Positions 13,401-27,570 of a stretch of 64,000 nt of DNA are shown one piece after another. The translations under genes and the position numbers were made by a program. A model generated the notes under the pieces. It made no database searches, had not been told where the DNA came from, and saw only the letters and a list, made by a program, of their open reading frames with translations. The number at the start of each line of letters is the position of its first letter. The stretch's first letter is position 1. The DNA is from Adiantum capillus-veneris (Eukaryota; Streptophyta; Polypodiopsida; Polypodiales; Pteridaceae): positions 76,147,169-76,211,168 of the forward strand of contig CM043958.1 in the NCBI GenBank assembly GCA_014529385.2. The letters are read 5' to 3'.

Positions 13401-15790
13401 GGCATTTGGGACATGGAGTACCTCAACCATATGTGATTTGATCTGCCTGAGTTGGGCAAATGCTACAATCAATGCATTCCAAAGAGATGACCTCCCAGAT
13501 AGAAAGCTCCTCAAGCACTCCTCGCTTTGCACCCACTGAAAATAGCCCAGAGGTTCCGGTCCATGCCCCTCTGGGGCATATCCAACAATAAATGCATTGT
13601 AAGAGATGACGCCCTAGACAGGGAGCCCCTCAAGCGTATTCATTTGTATATGGAGAGATGCCCTCATGTCGCATTTGTTGAAAACAGCCCACAGGTTTGT
13701 CACCCTTCCCCTCCTCAGCATATGCCACAATGGATGCACTACTCCAAGAGATGACATTCTGAAGTGGAAGATTCTTAGGTACACCATAATTTTGCATACA
13801 TGTCGACCAAGGAGTTCCCAAGCAAGACATTTTTTTTCAACAACCCCCGACTAACAATATCATCATGAATTCTCTACCGGTATCAGCATCTTGCATAGTC
13901 CTAGATGCTTTGAAGATGCAAGCATAGGTGATTGCATGTGGAGAGACACCCTCGCTTCACATCTGCTAAAAATAGCCAATAACTTCCTCACCCTATGGCT
14001 ATTGGGCATATCTTGACAATCAATGCATAGAGATTCTCAAGTGTAGGTAATTGCATCCGTAGGGATGTCCTCGCTTCACATTCACTGAAATTAGCCACAG
14101 CTTCCTCAACCTACCCCCTCCTAGGCAAGTGAATGCAATCCAAGAGAAGACATTTTGGAAAGGAAGCTCCTTTAAGCACCACATTTTGCGTACATGTCAA
14201 CCAAGGCATTCTCAAGCACGACGTCCTTTTCAACAGCCCCTGACAAACAATATCATCATGAATTCTTTTCCCCATTCCAGCATCTTGCATAGTCCCCCAT
14301 GCCTTCAAGCTGCAAGCATAGATGTTTGCATCATGAGAAACAACCTCACTTTGCATCCGCTGAAAACAACCCCTAACTTCCTTGCCCTACGCCTTTTGTG
14401 CATATGCCACAATCAATGTGTTTGAAGGGATGTCATTCCTGACACGGAGCTCCTCAAGCATATGTGATTGCATCTGCCTTAGTTGGGCAAACGCCACAAT
14501 CAGTGCATTCCGAAGAGATGACCTCCCAGATCGAAAGCTCCTGAAGCACTTTCTTTGCTTTTTGAAGGACACCACACTTGTCAAACATGTAGATCCCGAC
14601 ACTCCCAAGCACTGCCTCTTTTTTCAACACCCCCTGGACTAACAATCTCATTGTGAATTCTTTTCCCCCAATCAGCACCACATGCCTTCAAGATCCAAGC
14701 ATAGGTCATTGCATATGGAGAGATGCCCTCACTTTGCATCTACTACAAAGAACCCAGATCTTCCTGCTCATGCCTTTGTTGACATATCTTGCAATCAGTG
14801 CATTCGAATAGCAACCTCCCAGATAGGAAGCTCTCCAAGAGAAGACATTCTAGACAGGAAGCTCCTATAAGCACCACATTTTGCGTACATGTCGACCAAG
14901 GCATTCCGAAGCACGGCGTCCTCTTTCGACTGCCCCTGACCAAAAATACCGAGCAATTCCCAAGAACGACATCTTTTTCAATATCCCCTCACTAATCATG
15001 GCGCCACGTGCCTTCAAGATCCACGTGTAGGTGATTGCATATGGAGAGATGCCCTCACTTTGCATCTGCTACAAACAACCCATACCTTCCTGGTTCTGCC
15101 TTTGTTGACATATCTTGCAATTAGTACATTCCAGTAGACAGCCTCCTAGATAGGAAGCTCTCCAACAGAAGACATTCTAGATAGGAAGCTCCTTTAAGCA
15201 CCACATTTTGCGTACATGTCGACCAAGTCATTCTGAAGCATGACGCCCTCTTTCAACTACCCCTGACCAACCATACCATCGCGAATTCTTTTCCCCATGT
15301 CAGCATCTTGCATAGTCCCCCATGTCTTTGAAGCTGCAAGCATAGATGTTTTCATTTGGAGAAACAACCTCACTTTGCAACCGCTGAAAGAAACCCCTAG
15401 CTTCCTTACCCTACCTCTTTTGTGCATTGGACGGGGCAAATGCCACAATCAGTGCATTCCCAAGAGATGATTTCCCAGGTAGAAATCTCCCAAGCACTTT
15501 CTTTGCTTTCTGAAGGACACCACACTTGACATACATGTCAATCTCTGCACTCCCAGGCACCACCTCTTTTTTCAACAGCCCTTGACTACTAATCTCATTG
15601 TGATTTATTTTGCCCCAATCAAGGCCACATGCCTTCAAGATCTAAGCATAGGTGATTGCATATGGAGAGATGCCCTCGCTTTGCATGTGCTACAAACAAC
15701 CCAGATCATCCTAGCTGTGCTCTTGTTGACATATCCTGCAATTAGCACAATCCAGACAACGTCCCAGATGGGAAGCTCTCAAAGCACTGT
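10430..15790 (-). pseudogene. Decayed PPR (pentatricopeptide repeat) gene
   Basis: On the minus strand, repeat fragments typical of plant PPR proteins follow each other in shifting frames: VVSWNALIGGYVQLGR (near 10600), NALIVAFAQ (near 14480), IHDDIVSQGLLKK (near 12090), MQSEGISPYAITYTWILKARG (near 15030) and KCGVLQKAKKV (near 15500). The order 'IHD.IV..GLL.K.VVLG..LVDMYAKCGVL.KA..VL..L...' recurs roughly every 300 bases, as expected for PLS-type PPR proteins that bind organellar RNA. No frame stays open for more than about 105 residues, and stops, frameshifts and deletions occur in nearly every repeat. Several near-identical 150-300-bp blocks (e.g. around 11680, 12670, 12850 and 13830, each with a T8 run) show internal duplication. 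A MITE interrupts it at 12222. An organelle-targeted N-terminus cannot be identified. Confidence 0.8.
12222..12509. mobile_element. 288-bp MITE inserted in the PPR relic
   Basis: The terminal inverted repeats read GGGTGAAAGCATGTTAAC at the left end and, on the reverse strand, at the right end. Similarity continues for about 30 bp into a GCTTTTT stretch. The flanks read ...ctcCTAC | element | CTACaaacaaccc..., consistent with a 4-bp CTAC duplication. Sister PPR repeats at 14736-14755, 15064-15082 and 15685-15703 carry the uninterrupted sequence 'gctacaaacaaccc', so the empty site is visible in the same window. No coding capacity. The superfamily is unclear. Confidence 0.9.
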
Positions 15791-16830
15791 GTGCTTCTGA
15801 AGTACACCTCAATTGGCATACATGCCTAGTGTGCCATGGTGCCTTGCTTCACCTCAAGCAATTGGACAACCCCGTTACCTGCCTCATCTCCGACGTCTTC
15901 ATGACCGTCCCTCTCGCGTGTCTTTTCCTTATCTCGCTGAGCACAGGCCGCGTGCTGCCTCTCTTTCTTGCCATTTCTTTCTCTCGGTGAGCGCTCGTTT
16001 CAGATTCGCGTAGGCTGCCGCCGTTTCTTTCTCTCGCTGAGCGCTGGTTTGCAGGCCACACTTGCCTGAGCATGCAAATTGCGCCACGTGGCAGGGGGGG
16101 AACCGGAATTCCCTCCCCCATTATCTTTTAGTATAGATTCAATAGGTTTTCTCGCCTACAAGTTTAAAATTTAGAGGAAAATCTTAAATATATAAGTGGA
16201 ATTTCACTCAACTTAGGCTTTCTTTGAGTACTAGTTTCACGAGACAAAAGAAAATCAAATGATTTAGGTGCAATTGTACATGTGTATGTTGTCGTACATT
16301 ATACATAATACACCCACAAGAGACCATATTGTGGGAACAACTTTTTCAATGACAAAATCATCAAACTCATTTTGTGACCCTCGTATCCTCCTACCTTGGG
16401 GTTTCATCAACACTAGTATGTGACCCGCGCATTGTTGTGGCTAAGGAAACATCGTCTCTGTTCTCATAGGGCTCTCTTCTCTTCCAAGTGGAACATTGTC
16501 AATACTCTTTTCCCACATGTATAGTCTATTTCATTTCTAAAATTGATGCATGACACACCTCTTAATAGATGATGCAAAGCATTCTTTGATACCAAGATTG
16601 GGTTTGTAGGGGTGGCTGCCCTAATATCCGATGTAATTATGGTCCCTGGATGATGTCATGGATCAACACGAGCATGACAAGACCTTGTAATTTTTTGGGT
16701 TGATCAATATAATTCACTCACAATTGTGAGTTTTGCAAAAAAAATTAAAAATTGGGTTCTTCTCATAGACATTATTTTTCATGAGGTGCCAGCCCTTGTT
16801 CAACAAACTTGGGAGTGGTTAATTCTATTG

Positions 16831-16869
<39 letters not shown>

Positions 16870-18083
16870 CAGTAACAATATAGCATAAACACCAAAGAAT
16901 CCTTTCAAATTACAAAAGACACTAGAAACTATTTAATGAAAAGGTGGTATAATTTCCATTCATAGTACATAACAAACTTTATACATAAGTACAAAAGAAA
17001 CAAGAGCCTGAAGACATATAAGTCCGCCATCTTCAAGCCAAGGAACTTTGAAAACCATAGTTGAGAAGGTAACCATCACCTATACCAATGGAAACAACAC
17101 AACTTTCAATTAGCATTGGTACCGTATGCAAGTGATGCATGGGTATCCCACATGTTATAGATGTCACCCAACTAAAATGCTTTCAAGGATAAATAATAAG
17201 AAATGTGAAGCTACACATATATTCAAAGATGGTTTCATTTACAGAGGGAAAAAACATTTGTGGAGGCCCTTTAGCTTTACAAGCTTTCATGAGATAAGGC
17301 TGGTGACGAGTTTTATGAGGCAATTCAGTCTCGTAATTTGCCACATTACCTGTTTCTTGACTTTACAAAGTTTGGCTTTAATTGCCGCTATTTTTTCAGG
17401 GTTAGTGACAACGCTCATACGTGCATTCAATCTATACTTTGGAGTCACTTGTAATGTTAGTAAGTAAGTCCTACACCTTCCTAGACAGAGTCAAACAAAT
17501 ATGTAAGGTAGTAAGTATGAGTGAAAATCCCCTAAAAACATACAACTATAGCATGGATATTCCATATTTCCACATTTGTTCCAAAAGGTAGGAAAGTGGG
17601 TTGCCTTGGTCCATACCTTCGATGCAATAAGCAGCCATTAATAGCCTCATAAGTAACCCATTTACAACCGTATCTACTATAATCCACAACCTTACATAAC
17701 AATTATCTTAACCATATTCAGCCACAATCAGCCATACCCCTGCTCACAACCAACCCTTAACAACTATATTTGGCCACTTTTGAGAAATTTTAAAAGGATC
17801 ATATAGCACTAAAGTGGCATAGATCGTATCTGAGCAAAATTGGTAAGCTCGGTACCAAACCCAAAAGCATTCTTGACTAAGTGAGCAGATTCGCCAGTGC
17901 TCTATATCCACAACCCTAAAACAGTAAAGATCGTGTCTGACCGATACTGTAAGCGCAATAAAAAAATTAGAGACGCATCATTAGTAACGTACCAACCAGA
18001 ATAGGCTTAATAGAGAATACCCGGCCATAAGTTTACCCTCCACAAATAGGTCAACCCTATCATATAGGGTTATTCACTCTATC
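15791..18083. other. No gene recognised; contains a (GT)n tract
   Basis: A GT microsatellite lies at 16833-16867. The stretch 16560-16760 ends in 'gttgatcaatataattcactcac', which resembles the 3' end of a retroelement transcript but cannot be classified. Open frames at 15813-16121 and 17126-17467 have no recognisable domain and are probably fortuitous. Confidence 0.5.
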
Positions 18084-18946
18084 ACTTTTTGTAGTTCTTT
18101 TTGGACTACTGTGTTTGAAAATCGTGGCACTACACTTGACTTCACTTCTGCATTTCATCCTGAATCTAATGGTCAAACCGAAGTCACCAACCACACTATT
18201 ATTGACTTGTTAAAGGCTTATGTTTCTTCTCAACGTAAGAAATGGGATGATTACCTGCATATTCTACAATTTGCATACAACAACACCACTCACACTGCCA
18301 CGCGTAAATCTCCATTTGAAATTGTATATGGTCACTCTTTTCCTACTCCTTCTTCACGTCTTTCTAATTTTGTAAGTGCCACTGATGATTTCACTACTGA
18401 CTTTCATGATATTTATGCAAGTGTGCATTCTTCCATTAAACACTCACAAGAACTTTACACCAAGCATGCTAACAAGCACCTCAAGCCACACCAATTCAAA
18501 GAAGGTGATCATGTTTTACTTCGCATCGAAAAACGAAGGATCAAAAGTGTTGATACCAATGTCTTTGTTAAGCTTGGTCCTTGTTTTTATGGACCTTTTA
18601 AAATTTCAGCTGTCATTAATAATGTTTCTTTCCTTTTAGACCTACCTTCACATTGGCACATTCACAATGCCTTTCACATTGGTCTTTTACGTCCATTCAG
18701 AGGACCCCTACCTACACGCGCCACATTTATGAAGACCCACCTTCACTTGTAGACCAAGAAGAGCAACTTATCCCTGACAAAATACTTGATCACTAGACCA
18801 CCACTACACGCACTGGTATGGTTTATAACCATTACCTTTTGATTTTCAAGGGTCACCCTATAGAGGATGCCAAATGGATGCCTGAAAAGTTTTTTCGCAA
18901 CTTCCCCGACCTTCTCCACAGTTTGCATCACTCACAATCCAATTGA
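18084..18946 (+). pseudogene. Ty3/gypsy chromovirus integrase C-terminus and chromodomain (truncated)
   Basis: The frame opens inside the integrase core. Residues read FHPESNGQTEVTN, then LQFAYNNTTHTATRKSPFEIVYG, followed by the GPF/Y-like module (LGPCFYGPFKIS) and FHIGLLRPF. A one-base shift near 18715 moves the frame into a chromodomain: QLIPDKILDH, an in-frame TAG at about 18796, then YLLIFKGHPIEDAKWMPEKFF, ending at TGA 18944-18946. Chromodomains of this family direct integration to marked chromatin. Gag, protease and RT are absent upstream, so this is a 5'-truncated, inactive copy. A PPT and LTR follow at once, fixing the orientation. Confidence 0.9.
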
Positions 18947-18982
18947 TTCCTCTATTGAGTAACTGAGGACAGTTGTTATCCC

Positions 18983-18994
18983 TGGTGGGAGGGA
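18983..18994 (+). other. Polypurine tract of the 18-kb chromovirus
   Basis: The purine-rich 'tggtgggaggga' lies directly before the LTR terminus TGTTAGGAG. It has the position and composition expected of the plus-strand primer of LTR retrotransposons. Confidence 0.7.
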
Positions 18995-19510
18995 TGTTAG
19001 GAGACTACGCACCCTCCTGTTGTAGTGGTTAGCTGCAATTGGGATAGCTGGCGTAATGCTTAATTATGTGCTGTCTATTTATTTTCTAATTTAGTTGATG
19101 ATGATTTTGTAGAGTGGAATGCGGGGAGTTGATGAAGAGGCGCCGGCAATTACTCTTGGCCATTTTATATTTGCACAGTATTTTAGAATATCATTTCAAT
19201 AAGCCACAATGGCTCTGTAAATAGTTGTAGTGGAAACTCCCCTTATGGGTCATGCAAGAACTAGTGAGCTTCACTCATGTACAGAAGTGAAGTGGTTGTA
19301 AAAAGAGGGGCCTCAATTTTTGACACCTTAAACTCAAAAATAATATATTAAATACCAACTCCATAAGAGAGTTGGAGTGGAGTTTGGGACTAGATTTAAA
19401 CCTTTCTCTTGCAGATTCTCTTCTCTACTCTCTTATGCTATGTTCTATTTGCTCTATACTAGCTAATCTAATCTCCGTCTCTTACACATCTCTTACACTC
19501 TCTTACAAGC
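18995..19510 (+). mobile_element. 3' LTR of the 18-kb chromovirus (right edge uncertain)
   Basis: It starts TGTTAGGAGACTACGC immediately after the PPT, 49 bp past the chromodomain stop. The body has the A/T-rich then CT-rich composition of a plant chromovirus LTR. The right end is not defined because no second LTR is present; the 19510 edge is an estimate. No TSD could be tested. Confidence 0.55.
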
Positions 19511-19690
19511 ATGTCTATGTCAATTCTATGTCCTGTGTGTGTGTCATAGTTTAGGTGTGTGTGTGTGCTTGAAAATTGGAAGAAGAAGTGGACAGGTTGA
19601 TGGTGATGTTTTGGAGCATGTGTTGAATAGCTTAAGCAATCGATCTCCCCCTCTTCTCCCAACAAAGGCTGTGTGCGCTCAACGATAAAA

Positions 19691-19742
<52 letters not shown>

Positions 19743-20400
19743 TAATGTAGATAACAACCCCTGCCAATTGCATGTCATGCATGTTCTCAAATCAAGACAA
19801 CCCCAAGTCAACGTTAGGCGAGCTTTTTTCTTGTTCTCACGCTCTTTAAAGAAACACACACCTACAAAAACTTCCAAAAAATAATAATATTGGTGTTGAA
19901 AAATGTCCCTTTGAAAAGATAAAGCCAAATATCTTCAAAAATTTAATTTCCATTAAATAGACAAATCTTTACTAAAATTAAATTCAAGATTTTTGTTATA
20001 TTTTCAAAAAGTAAATTTGCATTAAGTAGCAACACCTTCACTAAAATTATCCCTTTTTTATTGTGTGCAGTCAATATGAAACATTTACATTTATTCTATC
20101 TAAAGTAAAAAGTCTTTTGACTTTAAGTTTGAAAAGACTTGTCATTTCTTACACTCTGCAAAGGCTATCATTTCTTACAATGTTACCCTTCACACATACA
20201 TACACATATATATAGATAACATATATATGTATGTATTATGTGTGTAGATATATTCAAACATACACACATACATAATATATACATGTGTGTGTGTGTGTGC
20301 GCTTAAAGCGAAGAAGACATCTTGCTATTGTTCTAATACAGTACCTATGAAAATCAAAATTTCTATTCTCTCCTCGTCCCCCTCCCCCAAAAAAAAAACC

Positions 20401-20452
<52 letters not shown>

Positions 20453-20613
20453 ACACACACATGTTGGATGGATAGAAGTTTTACTAGAGCTCGTGCGTGC
20501 ATACACATACATCGTGGCATAGTATTTGACAAATCGATGCTCTAGTTGTCGTGACGATCCCAAGTGGACATTTAAAAAGGAGATGCGAACTCATTTTCAA
20601 GTATAGATGGCTA

Positions 20614-20690
<77 letters not shown>

Positions 20691-20815
20691 GCACACATAT
20701 ATATATATATATTTAAAACAATTGAGACCATTGGATAGATCTTTCAAATTTCATGGGATCGTGACTACAACATTTTAAATTCTCCTTTTATGAAGACTGT
20801 GTGTGTGAGTGAGGG

Positions 20816-20847
<32 letters not shown>

Positions 20848-20941
20848 GAGACAAAAATAAGTTTCTTCTTACCCATGTTGTCAAGTATAACTTTTGGGAT
20901 TGTTCCTATGGCATCAAAAATTTTATTCTATTTTGTTTTCT

Positions 20942-20978
<37 letters not shown>

Positions 20979-21588
20979 AATCAATAATGTGGATAACAAC
21001 CCCTGCATTTGGATGTCATGCATGTACTCCAAGCAAGACAACCCCAAGTGAACGTCAAGCGAGCTTTTTTTTTATACTTACAAAAATTTCTAAAATATAA
21101 TAATATTGGTTTTGAAAAAAGACCCTTTAATAATATAAAACCAAATATATCTTCAAAAATTAAATTTTCATTAAATAGCAAAATCCTTACTAAAATCAAA
21201 GCAAATTTTTTTGTTATATCTTCAAAAAGTAAATTCGTATTAAGTAGCAAAACTTTCACTAAAATTATCACATTTTTGTTGTGTGGAGTCAATATGGAAC
21301 ATTTACATTTATTCTACGTAAAGTAAAAAGTCTTTTAACTTTAAGTTTGAAAATGCTTGTCATCCCCAAAGGCTGATATTTCTTACAATCTTACTTTTCA
21401 CTTTTGCAATCTTACCCTTCAACATACACATATATATATAAATATACGTATATACGTATGTATTACGTATGTATATATATACATACATACACACATATAC
21501 ATATATGTATATGCTTGAAGCAAAAAAGACATCTTGCTATTATTCCAATACGATAACTATGACATTAAAAATTTCTATGCTCCCATCG

Positions 21589-21665
<77 letters not shown>

Positions 21666-21858
21666 TACACACACACACACACACTTTTGTCAGGTGGATA
21701 GAGGTTTTTGTGGGGCTCTTGTGTGCATACACGTAACATCGTGGCATAGTATTTGACAAATTGGCGCTCTAGTTGTCATGACGATCCCTAGTGGACATTT
21801 AAAAAGGAGAGGTAAACTCTTTTTTTTCATTTTTTGAAAAGAAAAGAATAGATGGCTA

Positions 21859-21901
<43 letters not shown>

Positions 21902-22002
21902 ATATGTATATATATATATATATATAACTTGAGACCATCGGATAGATCTTTCAAATCTCATTGGATCGTCCCTACAACATTTTAAATTCTCTTTTTATGA
22001 AG

Positions 22003-22090
<88 letters not shown>

Positions 22091-22545
22091 TGAAACAAAA
22101 ATAACTTTATTCTTACCCATTTTGTCAATTATATCTTTTGGGATTGGTCCTATGGATTTCAAAATTTTCTTATATTTCATCTTCTCTCGCTATCTCTCTC
22201 TCTTCTCTCTCTCTCTCTCTCTCTCTCTTCATAGATATTCACTTTTATTTAAGACTTTTCATGTAACTTTTAATGTCTTTTTAGATTGTTCCTACACCCT
22301 TGAAACTTTTGACCTCTCTTTCTCTCTCCTCCTGCGTCATTCGTTGTGCAATAAAAACTTGTACTCTCTCTCTCAAGTTGATTTTTGATAGACACCCTTG
22401 CCTGCCAAAATTTAGAGAATTTATAGATTTGAAGCATGGCCCACATGTCCTCTCTTTTTAAAACAAAAAAATCCCTGAATTGTTATAAGGTCCATCAATT
22501 GGATAATCTCTCTTCCCATCTGGGGTGCTAATGTGATGGTTAGTC

Positions 22546-22733
<188 letters not shown>

Positions 22734-22882
22734 TAGCCAACTATACTTGAAAAAGAGTTTGCTTCTCCTTTTTAAATGTCCACTTGGGATCATCACGACA
22801 ACCAGAGCATCAATTTGTCAAATACTATGCCACGATTTATGTGTATGCATACACTAGCTACAATAAAACTTATATCCACTCA

Positions 22883-22949
<67 letters not shown>

Positions 22950-23615
22950 TTGGGGAGGGGGGAGAGAATAGAAATTTGGAATTTCATAGTTACTGTTTTG
23001 GAACAATAGCAAGATGTCTTCTTCGCTTCAAGCATACATCTAAATAAATAAATAAATAAATAATAATAAAAAAAAATATATATATATACACACATAAATG
23101 TATATATATGTATATATTATGTATGTGTTTATTTCTATACACACATGATACATTCATATATATGTATATTTATATATATGTGTGCGCATGTGTGAAGGGT
23201 AAGATTGTAAGAAATGACAAGCCCTTTCAAATGTAAAGTCAAAAGACTTTTTACTCTAGATAGAATAAATGTAAATTTTTCATATCGACTGCACACAATA
23301 AAGAAGTAATAATTTTAGTGAAGGTTTTGCTACTTAATGCGAATTACTTTTTGAAGGTATAATGCAAATCTTTACTTTAATTTTAGCAAGGATTTTGCTA
23401 TTTAATGGAAATTTAATTTTTGAAGATATATTTGGCTTTTTTTTATCAAAGGGGATTGCTTCAACACCAATATTATTATTTTTTAGAATTTTTTGGAAGT
23501 GTGTGTTTCTTTAAAGAGCTTGAGAACACGAAAAAAGCTCACCTGAGGTTGACTTGGGGTTGTTTTACTTTGAGAACATGCATAGCATGCAAATGCAGGG
23601 ATTGTTATCCACATT

Positions 23616-23654
<39 letters not shown>

Positions 23655-23962
23655 CCGTTGAGCTCACATGCCCTTCAAATTTTCAAGATGTTCTTTTTTG
23701 GCATTATAGTGTACTTTGGAAAGGGTAGCTAAAGTTTGTCACCCGTTGAAAATGGGAGACCATTAGATAGATCTTTCCGATTTCATGGGATTGTTCCTAC
23801 AACATTTTAAATTCTCCTTTTATGAAGACGTGTGTGTGTGTGTGTGAGAAAGAGAGAGAGAGAGAGAGAGAAGATGAGACAAAAATAACTTATTCCTACC
23901 CATGTTTTCAAAGATTTGTTTTGGGATTGTTCCAATGGCGTTAAAAATTTTCTTCTATTTTG

Positions 23963-24006
<44 letters not shown>

Positions 24007-24638
24007 ATAATGTAGATAACAACCCCTGCATTTGCATGTCCTGCATGTACTCCAAGCAAGACAACCCAAGTCAACGTCAAACGAGCTTTTTTCTTGTTCT
24101 CAAGCTCTTTAAAGAAATACACACTTACAAAAATTTTTAAAAAATAATAATATTGGTTCTGAAAAAAGACCCTTCGAAAATATAAAGCCAAATATATCAT
24201 CAAAAATTTACTTTCCATTAAATAGCAAAATCTTTACTAAAATTAAAATAAAGTTTTTTGTTATATCTTCAAAAACTAAATTTGTATTGAGTAACAAAAC
24301 CTTCACTAAAATTATCCCTTTTTTTTTGTTGTGTCCAGTCAAAGTAAAAAGTCTTTTGACTTTACGTTTGAAAAGGCTTTTCATTTTTTACACTCTCCAA
24401 AGGGTGTCATTTCTTACAATCTTACCTTTCACTTTTGCAATCTTACCCTTCAACATACACACACATGTATATAAATATACATATATACATATGTATTATG
24501 TGTGTATATATATACATACATACACACATATATATAAATAAATAAATAAATAAATAAATAAATATATATATGTGCTTGAAGCAAAAGAGACATCTTGCTA
24601 TTATTCCAATACAGTAACTACGACATTAAAAATTTATA

Positions 24639-24746
<108 letters not shown>

Positions 24747-24917
24747 CTATTAGGTGGATAGAAGTTTTTGTGGAGCTCTTGTGTGCATACATGTACATCG
24801 TGGCATAGTATTTGACAAATTTGCGCTATAGTCGTCATGACGGTGCCAAGTGGACAATTAAAAAGGAGAAGTGAACTCTTTTTTCTTATTTTTGGAAAAG
24901 AAAAGAATAGATGGCTA

Positions 24918-24963
<46 letters not shown>

Positions 24964-24983
24964 CCATAGATATTCACTTTTGT

Positions 24984-25020
<37 letters not shown>

Positions 25021-25119
25021 ATAGATATTCACTTTTATTTAAGACTTTTCATGTAACTTTTAATGTCTCTTTAGATTGTTCCTACACTCTTGAAAATTTT
25101 AACCTCTCTTTCTCTCTCC

Positions 25120-25785
25120 CATCGCTCCCCAGTGCAACGATGCCAAATGTTGGGGGTACCATAGTATCGTAGCTTCAATAATCAACAGTAATTGTCAATC
25201 CGGAGTGTATGTGAGTTGCTCCGCTAGGGCATGGAAACACTGACCCGATTAGTGAGCTAATCATGGATAAACAAATGGAGCCTCTATGAGATGAGCTTCT
25301 CGGCCTATGGAGAAGCTAAGCCACAATGACTGGAAGTGTACACATCCACTTCTCTTCACCTCACATCAACCCATCACACACACTAACGATTGCAAAGGCA
25401 CACGCATCACTAATCACTTCATGCAACATATTAATTGAAACCTCACACGCAAAGATCTATTGAGCATCCACATTCCAATCAAACCTACATGTACACACAA
25501 AGAGTAGAGGATAATCACACAAGATTAGAGTGGGATTAACCACTAATTAGCTAAATAGAGCTAATAAAACCATCATACACAATCACAAGAGAGTATGAGA
25601 GAGGCATAATGAAAGAGAATTAAGCATTGATTAGTGTTAATCAAGTCACATGAGCAAAGACAAGATCAAGAACTCCATATCCACACACCTCATGAGATCT
25701 CTCACTAGAGACGGTGGTCTCAACAAATGAGGACAGAATCCTAACTCCATCTACACATTTCCTTGTATACCTAGGGTAAAAGTAT
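25120..25785 (-). mobile_element. Possible gypsy LTR edge with degenerate PBS
   Basis: The plus sequence 'gtgcaacgatgccaaatgttggggg' resembles, in reverse complement, an LTR end ...CCAACA followed by TTGGCATCGTTGCAC. That looks like a decayed tRNA-Asp-type PBS (compare TGGCGCCGTTGCC at 47.9 kb). The sequence up to the Copia LTR at 25786 would then be LTR. No partner LTR is visible, so this is tentative. Confidence 0.3.
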
Positions 25786-26106
25786 TGATGGAAATGGGAT
25801 CGTCTATCTAGGGTGGATGAAAGAGAAACATCGTACACACAAGTGAGTGTGTGTTGGCTAGGTTATCACTCAAGCGAGTTAGGCTCCAAGATTAGTTAAC
25901 TTGGACTCATAAACACGATCTTGAGTATTTGCTAATCCATCGCACACTCATCATAAAAAAGAGAGCTGTAATGAAAAATAGACTTGTGTTTATTCATTCA
26001 TGAAATGAGCTTTAAGTAGCTCTACAGCCTTGCACCACTACATGTGGGATAAATCCACCTTTCCTCCTCTTGACTCATACTCTAGTACTCTAGGACAAAG
26101 CTCACA
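25786..26106 (-). repeat. 3' LTR of the Copia-type element
   Basis: 321 bp, TG...CA ends. It aligns along its whole length with 29831-30142 with many substitutions and small indels, indicating an old insertion. Shared phrases include 'actcataaacacgatcttgagtatttgcta' and 'ctacatgtgggataaatccacctttcctc'. Confidence 0.9.
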
Positions 26107-26232
26107 CCTTATAGTCCTCCCCTTGAGGTTTGGACTAGGAAGAAATTGACATCTCTGGGACACTCCAATCTAGGAGTAAAAAGAACATCTCCAATCCAAG
26201 AGACCATCCACAATCCAGGAGACAAACTATCT

Positions 26233-27060
26233 CTAGTCCAAGAGATACTCAAAAACTCCCCTTGAATAGATGTCAAAAAATGAGACCAAGCTAGTCCAAG
26301 CTCTCTCCAAAGAAATACAACTTAAGGTGAAATGCCAAAACAAAATGTAGAGAATGTCGTCGTAGACTAGAAGGCTATTATTGCCTTCTTCTTCATCTTT
26401 CTCTTTGTTTCCTTTTGCTAGATAGACTTTGGGCCTTGGATTTCTATTGGTGCTACCTTTGTCCCTTTTGAAACTCATGGAAGGAAAGTGACTCTTCTTC
26501 CCACAAATGCTGCAAGTTTTTGATGCTAGACACTCGTTTGCTATGTGCCCTTTTTTGTCACACTTGAAACAATTTTTGTTGCTTGAGCTAACTGCAAAAT
26601 CTTGTCCACTTGAAGTAGAATTCCTCACTTGCCTCTTCTCCTCATACATTAAAGAGTTGATGATATCTTGAAAATTTGGTGCTGGATTCTTCTTCTTAAT
26701 GATTTTCATGATCTGGTCAAAGCTAGGCGGTAAGGCTGCTAGAAGAACTTTAATTTTGTCCTCCTCTGGTATTGCAATGTTTACATAAGCTAGTTGTGTG
26801 GTCATGCTTTTGAGGGGATTGAACAAGGTTGCAATATCTTTTTATTGTTCCATATATATTTTGTATAGATATTTCTTTAAGATCACTTTGCTCTTCTTTT
26901 TCCTACCTCCAATTTGTTTTTCTAGTGCTTCTCATGCAGTTGATGAGGTATCACAATCATCAATAAAGTGTGCATAATTGTCATGTAGTGCAGTGATTAT
27001 GATTCCTAATGCCTCCTCATTCCTTGGCTTCATTTTGTGCACTCATAGCTCATGTCATTA
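26233..27060 (-). pseudogene. Copia gag remnant with CCHC zinc knuckle
   Basis: The intact part (26826-26233) reads FNPLKSMTTQLAYVNIAIPEEDKIKVLLAALPPSF, the signature of the UBN2-type Copia gag, followed by NCFKCDKKGHIANEC. That is a CX2CX4HX4C nucleic-acid-binding knuckle, with a second half-knuckle SKTCSICGKKSH. Upstream to about 27060 further gag sequence is readable in broken frames. The frame ends about 130 bases before the 3' LTR, so pol has been lost. Confidence 0.85.
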
Positions 27061-27308
27061 CTTGTGCACCAACAATAGATGTCTGATCAGTGAGCGTTAG
27101 CCTTTGAACTTGGTTCTCCAAGTATAAAATCCCTCCCTATTAAATTCCCAATCCCCTTCTCTTCCATTGCGCTAATAGAGGGGTCTTAGCTTAGGACTCT
27201 CCTAGCCAGTGTCTACCTCTTTACATGAGCACCACTTTTCCTTATGAGATCATATAATTTTTTTTTGCAGCTTTATTGTGCTTGGCTGCAAGATTTTTGA
27301 AGTTTTTA

Positions 27309-27310
<2 letters not shown>

Positions 27311-27383
<73 letters not shown>
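27311..27383. repeat. (GT)n(GA)n microsatellite
   Basis: GT then GA tracts inside the interior of the Copia-type element, 5' of gag in the element's sense. Confidence 0.95.
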
Positions 27384-27387
<4 letters not shown>

Positions 27388-27570
27388 TCATCCATGGAGG
27401 TCACATATGACCCATGTGACCATCATAAAAAATTACATCGGCTTGTTGGTTCTAAGTGAAGCCATCGGATATATGTCAGTTAAGGACTGAGGGTCCAATC
27501 ATCAAGGTGGAAAGGAAAAGGAAAAAGGAAACAAGATCTAAGGAGGGTGGGGTAGAGCCTTTTTAGGGGC

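Noticed and set aside
15813-16121. Two overlapping frames (plus 66 aa, minus 90 aa)
   Set aside because: They lie in GC-richer sequence with 'tttctctcgctgagcgc' repeats and no recognisable domain; coding status cannot be supported.
17126-17467. 113-residue plus-strand frame with a hydrophobic stretch
   Set aside because: No start context, domain, repeat or splice pattern supports it; it is probably fortuitous in AT-rich DNA.
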